Assembly: GCA_003601795.1 (NCBI GenBank)
Contig: PIXU01000097.1
Span: 1-8,213 of the forward strand
Length of the DNA: 8,213 bases
Source of the DNA: Candidatus Methanophagales archaeon
GTDB taxonomy: Archaea; Halobacteriota; Syntropharchaeia; Alkanophagales; Methanospirareceae
Reading direction: 5' to 3'
A model generated the notes under the pieces. The model worked only from the letters and a program-made list of their open reading frames with translations, was not told the origin of the DNA and ran no database searches. This document shows, piece after piece, positions 1-7,154 of this stretch. How positions within the stretch are numbered: the first letter of the stretch is position 1; each line of letters opens with the position of its first letter. A program made the translations under genes and the position numbers.

Positions 1-1
1 A

Positions 2-2314
2 GATGTTATTTCAAAAGAATTAAGGAGGAAGTTCGCTACTGAGGGGCATGCGCTCAGCAAAAATCCGTCCATTAAAAAAGAAACAGACAATAAATGGCTG
101 ATAACGGACAAAGATAAGCGATACATCGTCAGAAAAGGGAATGGTAAGCTAACTGTTGACTGCGGCACACCTCAGCGAGTCATAAAATTCGATAAACCAT
201 CTACATACATAGAGATAGACGAAAAAGAGAGAAAGCGTAGATTAATGCCCAGTGATGTGAGAGAACGACTTGAAAAAATACCTGATGAAGATATAGCTCT
301 CTTCGGAATGGACCCGAAAAGTGCGAGACCCGAGTGGATGGTTCTTACGGTATTGCCCGTTCCTCCGGTAACCGCAAGACCTTCTATCACGTTAGAGAGT
401 GGGCAACGAAGCGAGGATGACCTAACGCATAAATTGGTAGACATCATACGAATCAACCACCGATTTATGGATAATCGTGCTGCTGGTGCGCCACAATTGA
501 TAATTGAAGACCTCTGGGAACTTCTTCAGTATCATGTAAGTACATATTTCGATAACGAAATTGCCGGCATACCGCCTGCGAGGCACAGAAGTGGAAGACC
601 ACTTAAGACAATGACACAGCGACTAAAAGGAAAAGAAGGCAGATTTAGAGGGTCGTTATCGGGAAAACGAGTTAATTTCTCCGCTCGAACGGTTATATCA
701 CCTGCTCCCGATATAGATATAGACGAAGTCGGCGTGCCCGAAGCGATAGCAAAAGAGTTGACTGTCAACGTTAACGTAACAGAAAGAAACATTGACATCC
801 TGAAGGAAACCGTAAGAAGAGGAAACAAACATCCGGGTGCGAACTATGTACGAAGAGCAGATGGTAAAAAGGTAAAAATAACCGAAACCAATTACAAGAC
901 GTTAGCAGAGGAGCTGGACATTGGGTGGAAGGTAGAAAGGCATCTTCGTGACCGGGACATCGTGCTGTTCAACAGACAGCCCTCGCTACATAGAATGAGC
1001 ATAATGGCACACTATGTGCGTGTGATGCCCGGTAAGACATTCAGGTTAAATCCCACCGTTTGCCCGCCTTACAACGCTGATTATGATGGTGATGAGATGA
1101 ACCTTCACGTATTGCAGACCGAAGAAGCGAGGGCAGAAGCGAAGATCCTGATGGCTGTGCAGCACAACATAATATCACCCCGATTTGGCAGACCCATTAT
1201 AGGCGGTATCCACGACCACGTCTCAAGTCTGTTTTTACTCACGTATGGGGAAAAGAAATTTGACCGTGAAGAAACGCTGGAGATATTGAAGGGGATAGAT
1301 ATAGACGATTTAAGAGAGCCTGCGGGAACTTTTAGGTCTGAGGACAGACCTTACTGGACAGGGAAACAAATATTCAGCATGATACTACCCGCGGGATTGA
1401 ATTTACAATTCAAGGGTAAGGTCGGCGGGGTTACGATACGAGACGGGAATCTGGAAACGGGCGTGATAGACGAAATAGCCGTGGGCTCGTTCAAGGGGAA
1501 AATAATAGACCGAATAGTCCGGCAATACGGTGAAGAAGCAGCGAAAACGTTTATAAACGATCTCGCCCGGCTTGCTACCAATTATATCCTGCATGCAGGT
1601 TTTAGCTTTGGCATAAGTGATGAGGACATACCGAGAGAAGGAGAGCAGCAAATAAAAGAAGAGGCGATGCGTGTGGCGGAGCACACAGTTGACGAGTTGA
1701 TAAGGGCGTATGAGGCGGAAGAGCTCGAGGCTTTACCCGGGAGGACGGTAGAGGAGACGTTGGAACTGCGGATAATGGAGACTCTTGGTCGTGCAAGAGA
1801 TGAGGCAGGAAGCATCGCAGAGCGGTATCTCGGAATAGAAAACGCAGGTGTGCTTATGGCGAAGTCAGGTGCCCGTGGCTCACTGCTCAATTTAACGCAA
1901 ATGGCTGCATGTGTAGGGCAGCAATCCGTCAGGGGCGAAAGGATAAAGAGGGGATACCGAGGGAGAACGCTGCCTCATTTTAAACCTGCTGACCGCAGTG
2001 CAAAGGCACATGGTTTTGTAAAACCTTCTTTCAAGGAAGGGTTATCACCCACTGAATATTTCTTCCACGCTGTTGGCGGGCGAGAAGCATTGGTGGATAC
2101 CGCAGTCCGTACCTCCCAGAGTGGATACTTCCAGAGGCGGCTTATTAATGCTTTACTTGACCTCGAAGTGAAAGATGATGAAACGGTAAGGGAAACAAGG
2201 GATACAATCGTGCAATTTAAATATGGCGAAGATAGCGTGGACCCTTCTGCATGTGAATATGGTAAAGTAGTAGACATAGATGAGATAATAAAAGACGTAA
2301 TGGCAGGAACATAA
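2..2314 (+). CDS. rpoA1: DNA-directed RNA polymerase subunit A' (5'-truncated by window edge)
   Basis: The frame is open from base 2, so the ATG at 245 is internal; 770 residues are visible and roughly the first hundred (including the first zinc site) lie outside. This is the N-terminal part of the archaeal homologue of bacterial beta'/eukaryotic Rpb1, a core subunit that carries the catalytic Mg ion. Landmarks in visible-residue numbering: RPEWM/TVLPVPPV lid and rudder region after ~100, RFRGSLSGKRVNFSART near 214-230, NRQPSLHR at 324, the Mg-binding motif NADYDGDEM at 358 (Asp 360, 362, 364; bases 1073-1099), and the bridge-helix stretch beginning GFVKPSFKEGLSPTEYFFH at 671. It ends shortly after the bridge helix, which is the normal archaeal A'/A'' split, so the stop is not a frameshift. 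Oddity: the expected CxxCG of the second zinc site reads TVDCG (bases 152-166). Identification is certain. Confidence 0.97.
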   Translation, partial: DVISKELRRKFATEGHALSKNPSIKKETDNKWLITDKDKRYIVRKGNGKLTVDCGTPQRVIKFDKPSTYIEIDEKERKRRLMPSDVRERLEKIPDEDIALFGMDPKSARPEWMVLTVLPVPPVTARPSITLESGQRSEDDLTHKLVDIIRINHRFMDNRAAGAPQLIIEDLWELLQYHVSTYFDNEIAGIPPARHRSGRPLKTMTQRLKGKEGRFRGSLSGKRVNFSARTVISPAPDIDIDEVGVPEAIAKELTVNVNVTERNIDILKETVRRGNKHPGANYVRRADGKKVKITETNYKTLAEELDIGWKVERHLRDRDIVLFNRQPSLHRMSIMAHYVRVMPGKTFRLNPTVCPPYNADYDGDEMNLHVLQTEEARAEAKILMAVQHNIISPRFGRPIIGGIHDHVSSLFLLTYGEKKFDREETLEILKGIDIDDLREPAGTFRSEDRPYWTGKQIFSMILPAGLNLQFKGKVGGVTIRDGNLETGVIDEIAVGSFKGKIIDRIVRQYGEEAAKTFINDLARLATNYILHAGFSFGISDEDIPREGEQQIKEEAMRVAEHTVDELIRAYEAEELEALPGRTVEETLELRIMETLGRARDEAGSIAERYLGIENAGVLMAKSGARGSLLNLTQMAACVGQQSVRGERIKRGYRGRTLPHFKPADRSAKAHGFVKPSFKEGLSPTEYFFHAVGGREALVDTAVRTSQSGYFQRRLINALLDLEVKDDETVRETRDTIVQFKYGEDSVDPSACEYGKVVDIDEIIKDVMAGT

Positions 2315-2321
2315 TCTGTGT

Positions 2322-2329
2322 CTTAAATA
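2322..2329 (+). promoter_or_regulatory. possible internal TATA box upstream of rpoA2
   Basis: CTTAAATA lies in the 54-nt gap between rpoA1 and rpoA2. A start about 26 nt downstream (near 2352) would give a short leader that still contains the ribosome binding site. It could allow extra A'' synthesis, but an AT-rich gap can produce this by chance and the genes are probably co-transcribed anyway. Confidence 0.2.
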
Positions 2330-2352
2330 GAAAAAAGCCATACTTGATATAC

Positions 2353-2358
2353 AAGGAG
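2353..2358 (+). promoter_or_regulatory. ribosome binding site of rpoA2
   Basis: AAGGAG lies 10 nt before the ATG at 2369. A second ATG at 2375 is further from it, so 2369 is the preferred start, although either would give nearly the same protein. Confidence 0.6.
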
Positions 2359-2368
2359 CAGAAGCATA

Positions 2369-5257
2369 ATGGTTATGCAAACAAAGGGAGAAGTAACGAA
2401 AGAATTGACGAGAGCAGGAGTAGAGCAAGAGATAGCAGAACTAATAGGGGACGAGTTTATGCTGGCAGAGCTAACCGCGGGGCTCGATAAACTATTAGAC
2501 TCCGAGGAGGTAGAAGAGGGATGCGCAGAAGATATAATAAGAATGGCGGGCAGGAAAGAGGAAGGCGAGATAAAATTAGGGGACATAGAGCTAAAGGTGA
2601 ATGAAAGCGAGATACCAAAACGCATAAAAGATGAATTGAAGGAGAAGTTAAGGGCTATAAGAATAGAACTAAACAATGAAAAGCTGAATGCGATTTTAAA
2701 TGGAGTCGCAGAGAAATATAACAAATCAAAGGTGGTGCCACGGGAAGCGGTTGGAATAGTCGCAGCGCAGTCTATCGGCGAGCCAGGGACACAAATGTCA
2801 ATTCCTTTTTTTGAGAAGATCATTATAAAAATTGATAATCAGATAAGAATCATGCCAATAGGAGAATTTGTGGACAAATTAATGGATACGTATCGAGTAG
2901 AAAGGGTTAATGAAACGGAAATATGCGATCTGCCTTCTAATGTGCAAGTTAAAGTACCAAGTTTAAATGAATTGGGGAAAATTGAATGGAAAGGGCTTAT
3001 CTCGTGTAGCAGACATGATTATCCTAAGAAGCTTATTCATATTAAGACACGTTCTGGGAGGAAAATCATAGCCACCGATAATCACTCTTTTGTCATCAGA
3101 AAAGACAATCGGATATTGCCTATCTCAGGCAAAGAACTTAAACCTAAGGATAGAATTCCTGTCATCAAAAATCTTCCTTTAGATGATTCACTCAGATCAT
3201 TAGAAATATCGAATTATCTCCCAAAAGATGAGTGGGGGTATGGAAGCGAACTTAATAAGGCTTTAGATCCTTTATTAGGTTTTTCCTACACAATTCCAGT
3301 AGGTCCAGACCAGCTTCTGAACCATATAAAACAGGGTAATACTTTTGAGGTTCTGGATGAGTTCGTTTATCCATATCAAACCCACAGCATGGGAAAAATT
3401 CATGAATGTTTGAAATTAGATCCAATGCTTGGATGGTTCTTGGGGGCTTATCTCTCTGAGGGTAGTGTCTCAAGGTATGCTGTGAATATTTCTGATACAG
3501 ATGAAGCATTTCTATCCAAGGCAAGAGAATTTGCTAAATCTCTTAACCTTGATTATAGGGAAAAAGATAATTATGGGGGTTTTGCGAGAGGGCATGATCT
3601 AAGTATGAGTTCCAGGGTTTTGGTAGAATTCCTGGAAAGAACATGTGGAAAGGGTTTAAAAGGAAAAAGGGTTCCAATGTTTGCATATAGTTCAGATGAA
3701 GCCTTTATTGGTTCTCTTCTCCGTGGTTATTTTGATGGGGATGGCGATATATCTGTGGAAAGAAAGGTTATTAGAGCGAGTTCTCGATCGAAGGAATTGA
3801 TAGATGGTATAGCATTACTCTTAAGCAGGATTGGCATTTTCGCGAGGAAGTCAACTCAAGGCGGAGAATATTGGCTCTCTATTTCCTACCGGTATGCAGA
3901 GAGATTTAAGGAAAAAATAGGATTTGATACACCAGAGAAGGTAAAACGTTTAATTGAGCTTTGCCAAATTCAACCAGAAAGTTCTTATGATGTAATCGAA
4001 ATGATTCCTGGGATTGGTCAATCGCTTAAAGTGCTAGCTAGAAAGGTTGGGCTTCCAACGAGGCTTGTTAACAACTTCACAAAAAGACAGCGAATAGGTA
4101 GAACAACCCTCGAGAGATATGCTCGCCTTTTCGAAAAAGAAGCAAGAGATAAGGGCATTAATATAAATCAAGAACTTGCACTTTTTCGTCAGATGTTAGA
4201 AGAGGACGTTATATGGGATGAAATAATAAAGATTCAATATACTAAACCAGGGGGAAAGGTTTACGATCTTTCAGTAGAAGGTCTAGAAACCTTTGCTACT
4301 GGGGAGGGAGTAATTACACATAATACCCTGCGAACTTTCCATTACGCGGGTGTTGGTGCGATATACATAACACTGGGATTACCGCGAATAATAGAGGTAG
4401 TAGATGCAAGGAAAAAACCATCTACACCTGCAATGAAGATAAAGTTAACCGAGGAGTATGCACGGAATAGAAACAAGGCAGAGGAACTGGCAAGGGAAAT
4501 AGAAAAGACATATATACGGGATATAAAAAGCGAAATATACGTGTCCCGAAAGGATATGTCGGTGTGGGTTTCGCTACGCGAGAAGGAACTGAAGAGAAGG
4601 CATATAGAAAAAGAAGAACTAAAAGAAAAAATAGAGGGTATGGATTCGGATGTGCACGTAGAGGAAGCGGAAGATGGCAAGCTGCGAATACAGGTGCCAA
4701 ATAAGTCATACCAGGAGTTGCGAAAGCTTGAGAAGGATGTGAATAACCTATCGGTGAAGGGAATAGAAGGAATAATGCGAGGAATAGTGAGAAGAGAAAA
4801 CGAAGGAGATGGTGAATATATGCTGTACACCGAGGGCTCGGCACTGAAAAAGGTACGGGGGATTGAAGGCGTAGATTTCAGCAGGACAACAACGAACAAC
4901 ATAGCGGAAATAGCAGACGTTCTGGGCATAGAAGCAGCTCGTAATGCGATAATTGATGAGATGATGAATACATTAGAGGAGCAGGGATTGGACGTGGATG
5001 CCCGGCATGTAACGTTAATTGCTGATGCGATGACGATGGATGGCGAAGTGAAGTCGATAGGGCGGCATGGGTTAGCGGGAGGTAAAGTTTCAGTTCTCTC
5101 AAGAGCCGCTTTTGAGGTTACCGTGGACAATCTACTGGAGGCAGCTATGTATGGCGAAACGGATGAGCTAAAGGGCGTTACGGAAAACGTGATTGTGGGA
5201 CAACCCATAAAATTGGGAACCGGAGCAATAGAATTGGTAGCAAGAGGGGGACAATAA
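2369..5257 (+). CDS. rpoA2: DNA-directed RNA polymerase subunit A'' precursor, intein-containing
   Basis: The 962-residue reading frame encodes two exteins (residues 1-143 and 653-962, 453 residues after splicing, within the usual size range for archaeal A'') around a 509-residue intein. A'' is the C-terminal part of the split largest subunit. It supplies the trigger loop, which closes on the incoming NTP, and helps form the jaw and clamp base. The N-extein ends with AVGIVAAQSIGEPGTQM and the C-extein resumes with TLRTFHYAG; joined, these give the near-universal trigger-loop sequence. H658 corresponds to yeast Rpb1 His1085 and Q142 to Gln1078. Towards the C-terminus are VDFSRTTTNNI, the conserved GRHGLAGGKVSVLSRAAFEVT region and NVIVGQPIKLGTG. 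The gene follows rpoA1 by 54 nt, and its stop abuts the rpl30e start. Exteins use ATA for nearly all isoleucines, unlike the intein. Function depends on splicing. Confidence 0.97.
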   Translation: MVMQTKGEVTKELTRAGVEQEIAELIGDEFMLAELTAGLDKLLDSEEVEEGCAEDIIRMAGRKEEGEIKLGDIELKVNESEIPKRIKDELKEKLRAIRIELNNEKLNAILNGVAEKYNKSKVVPREAVGIVAAQSIGEPGTQMSIPFFEKIIIKIDNQIRIMPIGEFVDKLMDTYRVERVNETEICDLPSNVQVKVPSLNELGKIEWKGLISCSRHDYPKKLIHIKTRSGRKIIATDNHSFVIRKDNRILPISGKELKPKDRIPVIKNLPLDDSLRSLEISNYLPKDEWGYGSELNKALDPLLGFSYTIPVGPDQLLNHIKQGNTFEVLDEFVYPYQTHSMGKIHECLKLDPMLGWFLGAYLSEGSVSRYAVNISDTDEAFLSKAREFAKSLNLDYREKDNYGGFARGHDLSMSSRVLVEFLERTCGKGLKGKRVPMFAYSSDEAFIGSLLRGYFDGDGDISVERKVIRASSRSKELIDGIALLLSRIGIFARKSTQGGEYWLSISYRYAERFKEKIGFDTPEKVKRLIELCQIQPESSYDVIEMIPGIGQSLKVLARKVGLPTRLVNNFTKRQRIGRTTLERYARLFEKEARDKGININQELALFRQMLEEDVIWDEIIKIQYTKPGGKVYDLSVEGLETFATGEGVITHNTLRTFHYAGVGAIYITLGLPRIIEVVDARKKPSTPAMKIKLTEEYARNRNKAEELAREIEKTYIRDIKSEIYVSRKDMSVWVSLREKELKRRHIEKEELKEKIEGMDSDVHVEEAEDGKLRIQVPNKSYQELRKLEKDVNNLSVKGIEGIMRGIVRRENEGDGEYMLYTEGSALKKVRGIEGVDFSRTTTNNIAEIADVLGIEAARNAIIDEMMNTLEEQGLDVDARHVTLIADAMTMDGEVKSIGRHGLAGGKVSVLSRAAFEVTVDNLLEAAMYGETDELKGVTENVIVGQPIKLGTGAIELVARGGQ
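2798..4324 (+). mobile_element. RpoA'' intein with LAGLIDADG homing endonuclease, inserted in the trigger loop
   Basis: Residues 144-652 of the precursor (509 aa) interrupt conserved A'' sequence between M143 and T653. Splicing residues look intact: Ser144 as first nucleophile (SIPFFEKIIIK, block A), T236-D-N-H239 (block B TxxH), penultimate His651, terminal Asn652 and Thr653 as +1 residue. Block F reads VYDLSVEGLETFATGEG, with no His where many inteins have HNF. The endonuclease domain carries two LAGLIDADG motifs: FLGAYLSEG with acidic E364, and LRGYFDGDG with acidic D458. Both acids are present and the frame is unbroken, so cleavage activity is plausible. After the endonuclease, residues ~542-596 start with IPGIG (helix-hairpin-helix-like) and continue with a basic segment, probably an added DNA-recognition domain (inference). 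Codon choice differs clearly from the exteins. Inteins in archaeal RNA polymerase subunits, for example in Methanocaldococcus, are established; the boundaries here follow from extein conservation and are firm. Confidence 0.96.
5244..5250 (+). promoter_or_regulatory. ribosome binding site of rpl30e inside the end of rpoA2
   Basis: GAGGGGG lies within the last codons of rpoA2, 7 nt before the ATG that directly follows the rpoA2 stop. This arrangement suggests translational coupling. Confidence 0.5.
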
Positions 5258-5614
5258 ATGGCAGAGATAAAAAGCAAGTCAGTTGAAATTTCCGATATGA
5301 ACAGAGAATTACAAAAGGTGCTAAAAAGCGGTAAGGTATTGATAGGGTCGAACGAGACATTAAAAGCGCTGAGGGGGGGAGACGAAGGAGTGAAGGCGGT
5401 CATTTACGCTTCTAACTGCCCTGAAGAGATAAAAGAAGGGTTCAAAAAGGTAACCAAGCAGAAAAATGGAAATCCCCTTTTCTATGAATATCCCGTTAAT
5501 AGCCTTGAACTTGGGCTTGCATGTGGTAAACCTTATTCGATAGCTTCTTTATGCATTCGTGATACGGGGAAATCGGACATATTACGGCTTATTGAAAAAG
5601 AAAAAAACAGGTGA
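5258..5614 (+). CDS. rpl30e: 50S ribosomal protein L30e
   Basis: This 118-residue protein belongs to the L7Ae/L30e RNA-binding family and is a large-subunit ribosomal protein in archaea and eukaryotes, where members recognise kink-turn-like RNA. Visible family features are the N-terminal DMNRELQKVLKSGKVLIGSNETLKALR stretch (about residues 13-39), the ASNCPEEIK loop (about 51-59) and the later LGLACGKPYSIASLCI segment, all in the usual order. It is slightly longer than the common ~100-residue forms because of a short N-terminal extension and a lysine-rich tail. The ATG starts immediately after the rpoA2 stop with no spacer, and the nusA ribosome binding site overlaps its own stop, so it is embedded in one transcription unit. 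Its place between rpoA2 and nusA is the standard archaeal order and confirms the assignment. Confidence 0.95.
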   Translation: MAEIKSKSVEISDMNRELQKVLKSGKVLIGSNETLKALRGGDEGVKAVIYASNCPEEIKEGFKKVTKQKNGNPLFYEYPVNSLELGLACGKPYSIASLCIRDTGKSDILRLIEKEKNR

Positions 5615-5615
5615 T
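5609..5615 (+). promoter_or_regulatory. ribosome binding site of nusA overlapping the rpl30e stop
   Basis: AGGTGAT spans the rpl30e stop codon (5612-5614) and matches the anti-Shine-Dalgarno pairing GGTGA. It sits 5 nt before GTG at 5621 and decides that non-ATG start. Confidence 0.6.
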
Positions 5616-5620
5616 GTGAA

Positions 5621-6049
5621 GTGACCGTGAAGTTAGATACCGAGGGAATAGGGTATATCGGAGTATTTGAGCGTCTTACAGGAGCAGGAGTTAGGGATTG
5701 TCTGGTGAATAATGAAGAGAACAAGGTGACAATGGTGATAAAAAATGGGGACATGAGCATAGCGATAGGTAAGGGAGGGTCGAATGTAACCAAGGTAAAG
5801 AAGCTATTAAAAAAGGAGATAGAACTCGTGGAGTACTCCGCAGATGTAAAGGAATTCATAAAAAACCTGCTTCGTCCTGCTTATGTGAAGAGCGTAGAGC
5901 TGTTGACTCGAAATGGGCAGAGATGTGCATACGTGGATGTTCTCAATAAAGACAAGGGCATTGCGATAGGAAGAAACGGCGAGAAGATAAAGAAGGTAAA
6001 TGTATTAGTAAAAAGAAATCAAGATATAGATAACGTGATAATAGTATAG
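5621..6049 (+). CDS. nusA: archaeal NusA-like transcription factor (two KH domains)
   Basis: The 142-residue product is the short archaeal NusA, which keeps only the KH1-KH2 RNA-binding pair and lacks the polymerase-binding N-domain and S1 domain of bacterial NusA. KH1 contains SIAIGKGGSNV with its GxxG loop at residues 50-53 (GKGG). KH2 contains GIAIGRNGEKI with GxxG at 117-120 (GRNG). The RPAYVKSVEL linker between them (about 86-94) is typical. The protein is thought to bind nascent RNA during elongation, termination or rRNA synthesis; the exact archaeal role is less certain than in bacteria. The start is GTG, 6 nt after the rpl30e stop and close behind a ribosome binding site overlapping that stop, which indicates coupling. 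The downstream gap to rps12 is unusually long for this cluster and holds an inverted repeat. Confidence 0.94.
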   Translation: MTVKLDTEGIGYIGVFERLTGAGVRDCLVNNEENKVTMVIKNGDMSIAIGKGGSNVTKVKKLLKKEIELVEYSADVKEFIKNLLRPAYVKSVELLTRNGQRCAYVDVLNKDKGIAIGRNGEKIKKVNVLVKRNQDIDNVIIV

Positions 6050-6110
6050 TGAGGTGCGAGGTATGAGGTGTGAGTGGTCGGATGGCTCAAACCTCAAATC
6101 TGAAACCTCA
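6050..6110 (+). repeat. imperfect inverted repeat built of GAGGT / ACCTC words
   Basis: Left arm 6050-6074 contains GAGGT three times (6051, 6058, 6065). Right arm 6086-6110 contains AACCTCAAA-type words. The reverse complement of the right arm matches the left arm at about 19 of 25 positions, including TGAGGT at the outer end and 10 of 11 bases near the loop; the loop is 11 nt (6075-6085). A further ACCT follows at 6112. The transcript could fold into a hairpin between nusA and rps12. No U-tract follows, so it does not look like a simple intrinsic terminator. Function is unknown; the arms look like a degenerate dispersed repeat. Confidence 0.65.
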
Positions 6111-6128
6111 AACCTGTACAAACAAACC

Positions 6129-6135
6129 GAGGTAA
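6129..6135 (+). promoter_or_regulatory. ribosome binding site of rps12
   Basis: GAGGTAA lies 4 nt before the ATG at 6140 and outside the preceding hairpin. It supports this start. Confidence 0.55.
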
Positions 6136-6139
6136 TAAG

Positions 6140-6568
6140 ATGGGAAGAGGACTATACGCAGCAAGGAAGGCGAAGAATAGCCAAAGGAAGTCCAGGTGGA
6201 AGAATCCTGGCTATGTTCGAAGAGCATTGAAATCGGCTAAGAAAAGTGACCCTATGGAGGGGGCGCACATGGCACGGGCTATTGTCCTGGAGAAGGTAGG
6301 GATAGAAGCGAAACAGCCGAATTCAGCAATACGCAAATGCGTTCGTGTTCAGTTAATAAAAAATGGCAAGCAGGTTACCGCTTTTTGCCCTGGCGATGGT
6401 GCAATAAAGTTTATAGACGAGCATGATGAGGTATTGATAGTAGGAATGGGAGGAAGAAAAGGGAGGTCGTATGGCGACCTCTCAGGAGTAAGGTTCAAGG
6501 TGGTGGCGGTAACGGACATCGCGTTAGACCAATTAGTAAATGGAAAGAAGGAGAAAGTCCTCAGGTAA
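6140..6568 (+). CDS. rps12: 30S ribosomal protein S12 (uS12)
   Basis: The 142-residue protein has the archaeal/eukaryotic (Rps23-type) length, longer than most bacterial S12. uS12 sits at the decoding centre and shapes tRNA selection. Visible signatures are KQPNSAIRKCVRVQLIKNG (from residue 58), the PGDGA loop at 84-88, FIDEHDEV (91-98) and the glycine-rich GMGGRKGRSYGDLSGVRFKV (about 102-121). Pro60 in KQPNSAIRK corresponds to the proline that is hydroxylated in eukaryotic Rps23; whether it is modified here is unknown. The C-terminus GKKEKVLR is the normal archaeal ending. It lies two bases upstream of rps7, the almost invariant partner, and 90 nt after nusA. Confidence 0.96.
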   Translation: MGRGLYAARKAKNSQRKSRWKNPGYVRRALKSAKKSDPMEGAHMARAIVLEKVGIEAKQPNSAIRKCVRVQLIKNGKQVTAFCPGDGAIKFIDEHDEVLIVGMGGRKGRSYGDLSGVRFKVVAVTDIALDQLVNGKKEKVLR

Positions 6569-6570
6569 AA

Positions 6571-7134
6571 ATGGCATTTGATAAAATATTTGATAAATGG
6601 GACATTTCGGAAGTGGAGATACAGGATATAGGCGTGGAAAGGCACATCAGTCTCAAGCCTGTATCCATGCTGCATAGCGGAGGCAGACATGCAAAACAGC
6701 CGTTTGAGCAGGCAAAAGTTTGCGTGGTTGAGCGGCTCATTAACAAATTAATGCGAACGGAAAGGAACACGGGAAAGAAACTAAAAGCATATAAAATCGT
6801 CAAGAATGCTTTTGAGTTGATTTATGAACGCACAAAGGAGAATCCCGTTCAGTTGCTTGTGAATGCAATCCAAAACGCGGGTCCGAGGGAAGAGACAATC
6901 AGACTGCGATTTGGCGGTATAATGGTTCCCAAGCCCGTGGATGTAACCTCGCAACGAAAAGTAGACCTGGCACTGCTGTTCATCGCACATGGGTCAGAGA
7001 AATGCGCATTTAAGACCCGGCGAAGTATAGAGCAATGCCTTGCAGATGAGATAATAAATGCGGCAAAAAACAAGAAATGCCATTCGATAAACAAGAAGGA
7101 GGAGAAAGAACGGATGGCAAGGGCAGCGAGGTAA
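6571..7134 (+). CDS. rps7: 30S ribosomal protein S7 (uS7)
   Basis: The 187-residue protein is the archaeal form of uS7, the primary binder of the 3' major domain of 16S rRNA that organises the head of the small subunit near the E site. Key segments are HSGGRHAKQPF (residues 35-45), VVERLINKLMR (52-62), the highly conserved NPVQLLVNAIQNAGPREE (91-108), RFGGIMVPKPVDVTSQRK (113-130), and a C-terminal KKEEKERMARAAR that shows the gene is complete. The ATG starts two bases after the rps12 stop; the only Shine-Dalgarno-like sequence is a short AGGT at 6563-6566 overlapping that stop, so reinitiation or coupling from rps12 is likely. In many archaea fusA or tuf follows; here the cluster stops and non-coding DNA begins. 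Confidence 0.96.
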   Translation: MAFDKIFDKWDISEVEIQDIGVERHISLKPVSMLHSGGRHAKQPFEQAKVCVVERLINKLMRTERNTGKKLKAYKIVKNAFELIYERTKENPVQLLVNAIQNAGPREETIRLRFGGIMVPKPVDVTSQRKVDLALLFIAHGSEKCAFKTRRSIEQCLADEIINAAKNKKCHSINKKEEKERMARAAR

Positions 7135-7154
7135 AATTCGAGCAGTAACCACAA

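Noticed and set aside
2312..2371. rpoA1/rpoA2 break as a frameshift or nonsense mutation in one RNA polymerase gene
   Set aside because: The split between A' and A'' is the normal archaeal arrangement, and rpoA2 has its own ribosome binding site and start.
2323..2823. 166-codon open frame on the minus strand across the start of rpoA2
   Set aside because: It is antisense to the N-extein, with Ser/Phe/Ile-rich composition typical of a shadow frame.
4342..5403. 353-codon open frame on the minus strand
   Set aside because: It lies entirely antisense to conserved rpoA2 and rpl30e coding sequence, is rich in Ser/Phe/Pro as expected for the complement of an ATA/GAA-rich gene, and has no recognisable motif.
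6063..6230. 55-codon + strand frame starting in the hairpin and overlapping rps12
   Set aside because: Its first part is translated repeat words and its second part is rps12 in another frame, so it has no independent support.
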